A stretch of 20,759 nt of DNA. Origin: a virus. Below are positions 20,751-20,759 of this stretch, piece after piece. A program made the translations under genes and the position numbers. The notes under the pieces were generated by a model that did not search any database, was not told the origin of the DNA, and saw only the letters and a list, made by a program, of their open reading frames with translations. The stretch's first letter is position 1. Each line of letters starts with the position of its first letter. The stretch lies in the IMG/VR virus record IMGVR_UViG_3300037427_004457, positions 1 through 20,759 of that record, one strand, 5' to 3'.

Positions 20751-20759
20751 AACTACATA

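Overview
This window reads as part of a large tailed double-stranded DNA phage genome. All 24 coding regions lie on the + strand. They are packed with 0-40 nt gaps or short overlaps, and they combine phage replication and recombination genes (RecA-type recombinase, DnaB-type helicase, DnaG-like primase, RecB/Cas4-like nuclease, a C-family DNA polymerase III alpha in two pieces, a DnaQ-like exonuclease) with sugar-modification genes, a Clp ATPase, GMP reductase and a tRNA. The DNA is AT-rich and favours ATA, AGA/AGG and GGA codons. No virion structural gene is recognisable, although the C-terminal fragment at the left edge could belong to anything. The host cannot be read directly. The lack of Shine-Dalgarno sites fits hosts that use other initiation modes, such as Bacteroidota. 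The tryptophan-rich tail of the last protein vaguely resembles C-terminal repeats I associate with Verrucomicrobiota secreted proteins. Both host hints are weak.

Layout. 1-596: a gene tail and a small basic unknown. 632-1729: recA-like. 1726-6664: a tightly coupled cassette of sugar-modifying enzymes (fucosyltransferase-like, sulfotransferase-like, methyltransferase, two GT-A glycosyltransferases, a small unknown, exostosin-like). 6654-7061: a PD-(D/E)XK endonuclease-like protein. 7068-8278: an exported trypsin-like protease and a small acidic protein. 8305-12002: helicase, primase and RecB-like nuclease. 12014-16559: DNA polymerase III alpha split into a PHP-domain protein and a catalytic protein, with a DnaQ-like exonuclease and a second PD-(D/E)XK protein between them. 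16570-19005: ClpC-like ATPase with a candidate ClpP-docking tripeptide. 19044-20287: GMP reductase, a 59-residue basic protein and tRNA-Thr(UGU). 20307-20750: a small exported Cys/Trp-rich protein.

The most striking signal is regulatory. Six genes (starts 219, 632, 8305, 12014, 13995, 19044) each have a TTGA(C/T)N box whose first base lies exactly 34 nt before the ATG, followed by 16 nt, a TATA-like hexamer and 6 nt. That is a sigma70-type promoter placed so that transcription should begin at the A of the start codon, giving leaderless mRNA. Four more starts have looser versions. Of the remaining 13, twelve overlap or abut the upstream stop codon, as expected for translational coupling, and one (13431) has a short A-rich leader. 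Together this suggests a genome that has dispensed with ribosome binding sites and starts proteins either leaderlessly at unit heads or by re-initiation inside units.

These promoters divide the window into units: 219 alone; recA plus the glycan cassette; helicase-primase-nuclease; PHP-exonuclease-nuclease; polymerase; Clp; GMP reductase plus the small basic gene. All functional calls rest on reading motifs by eye, with no database search.
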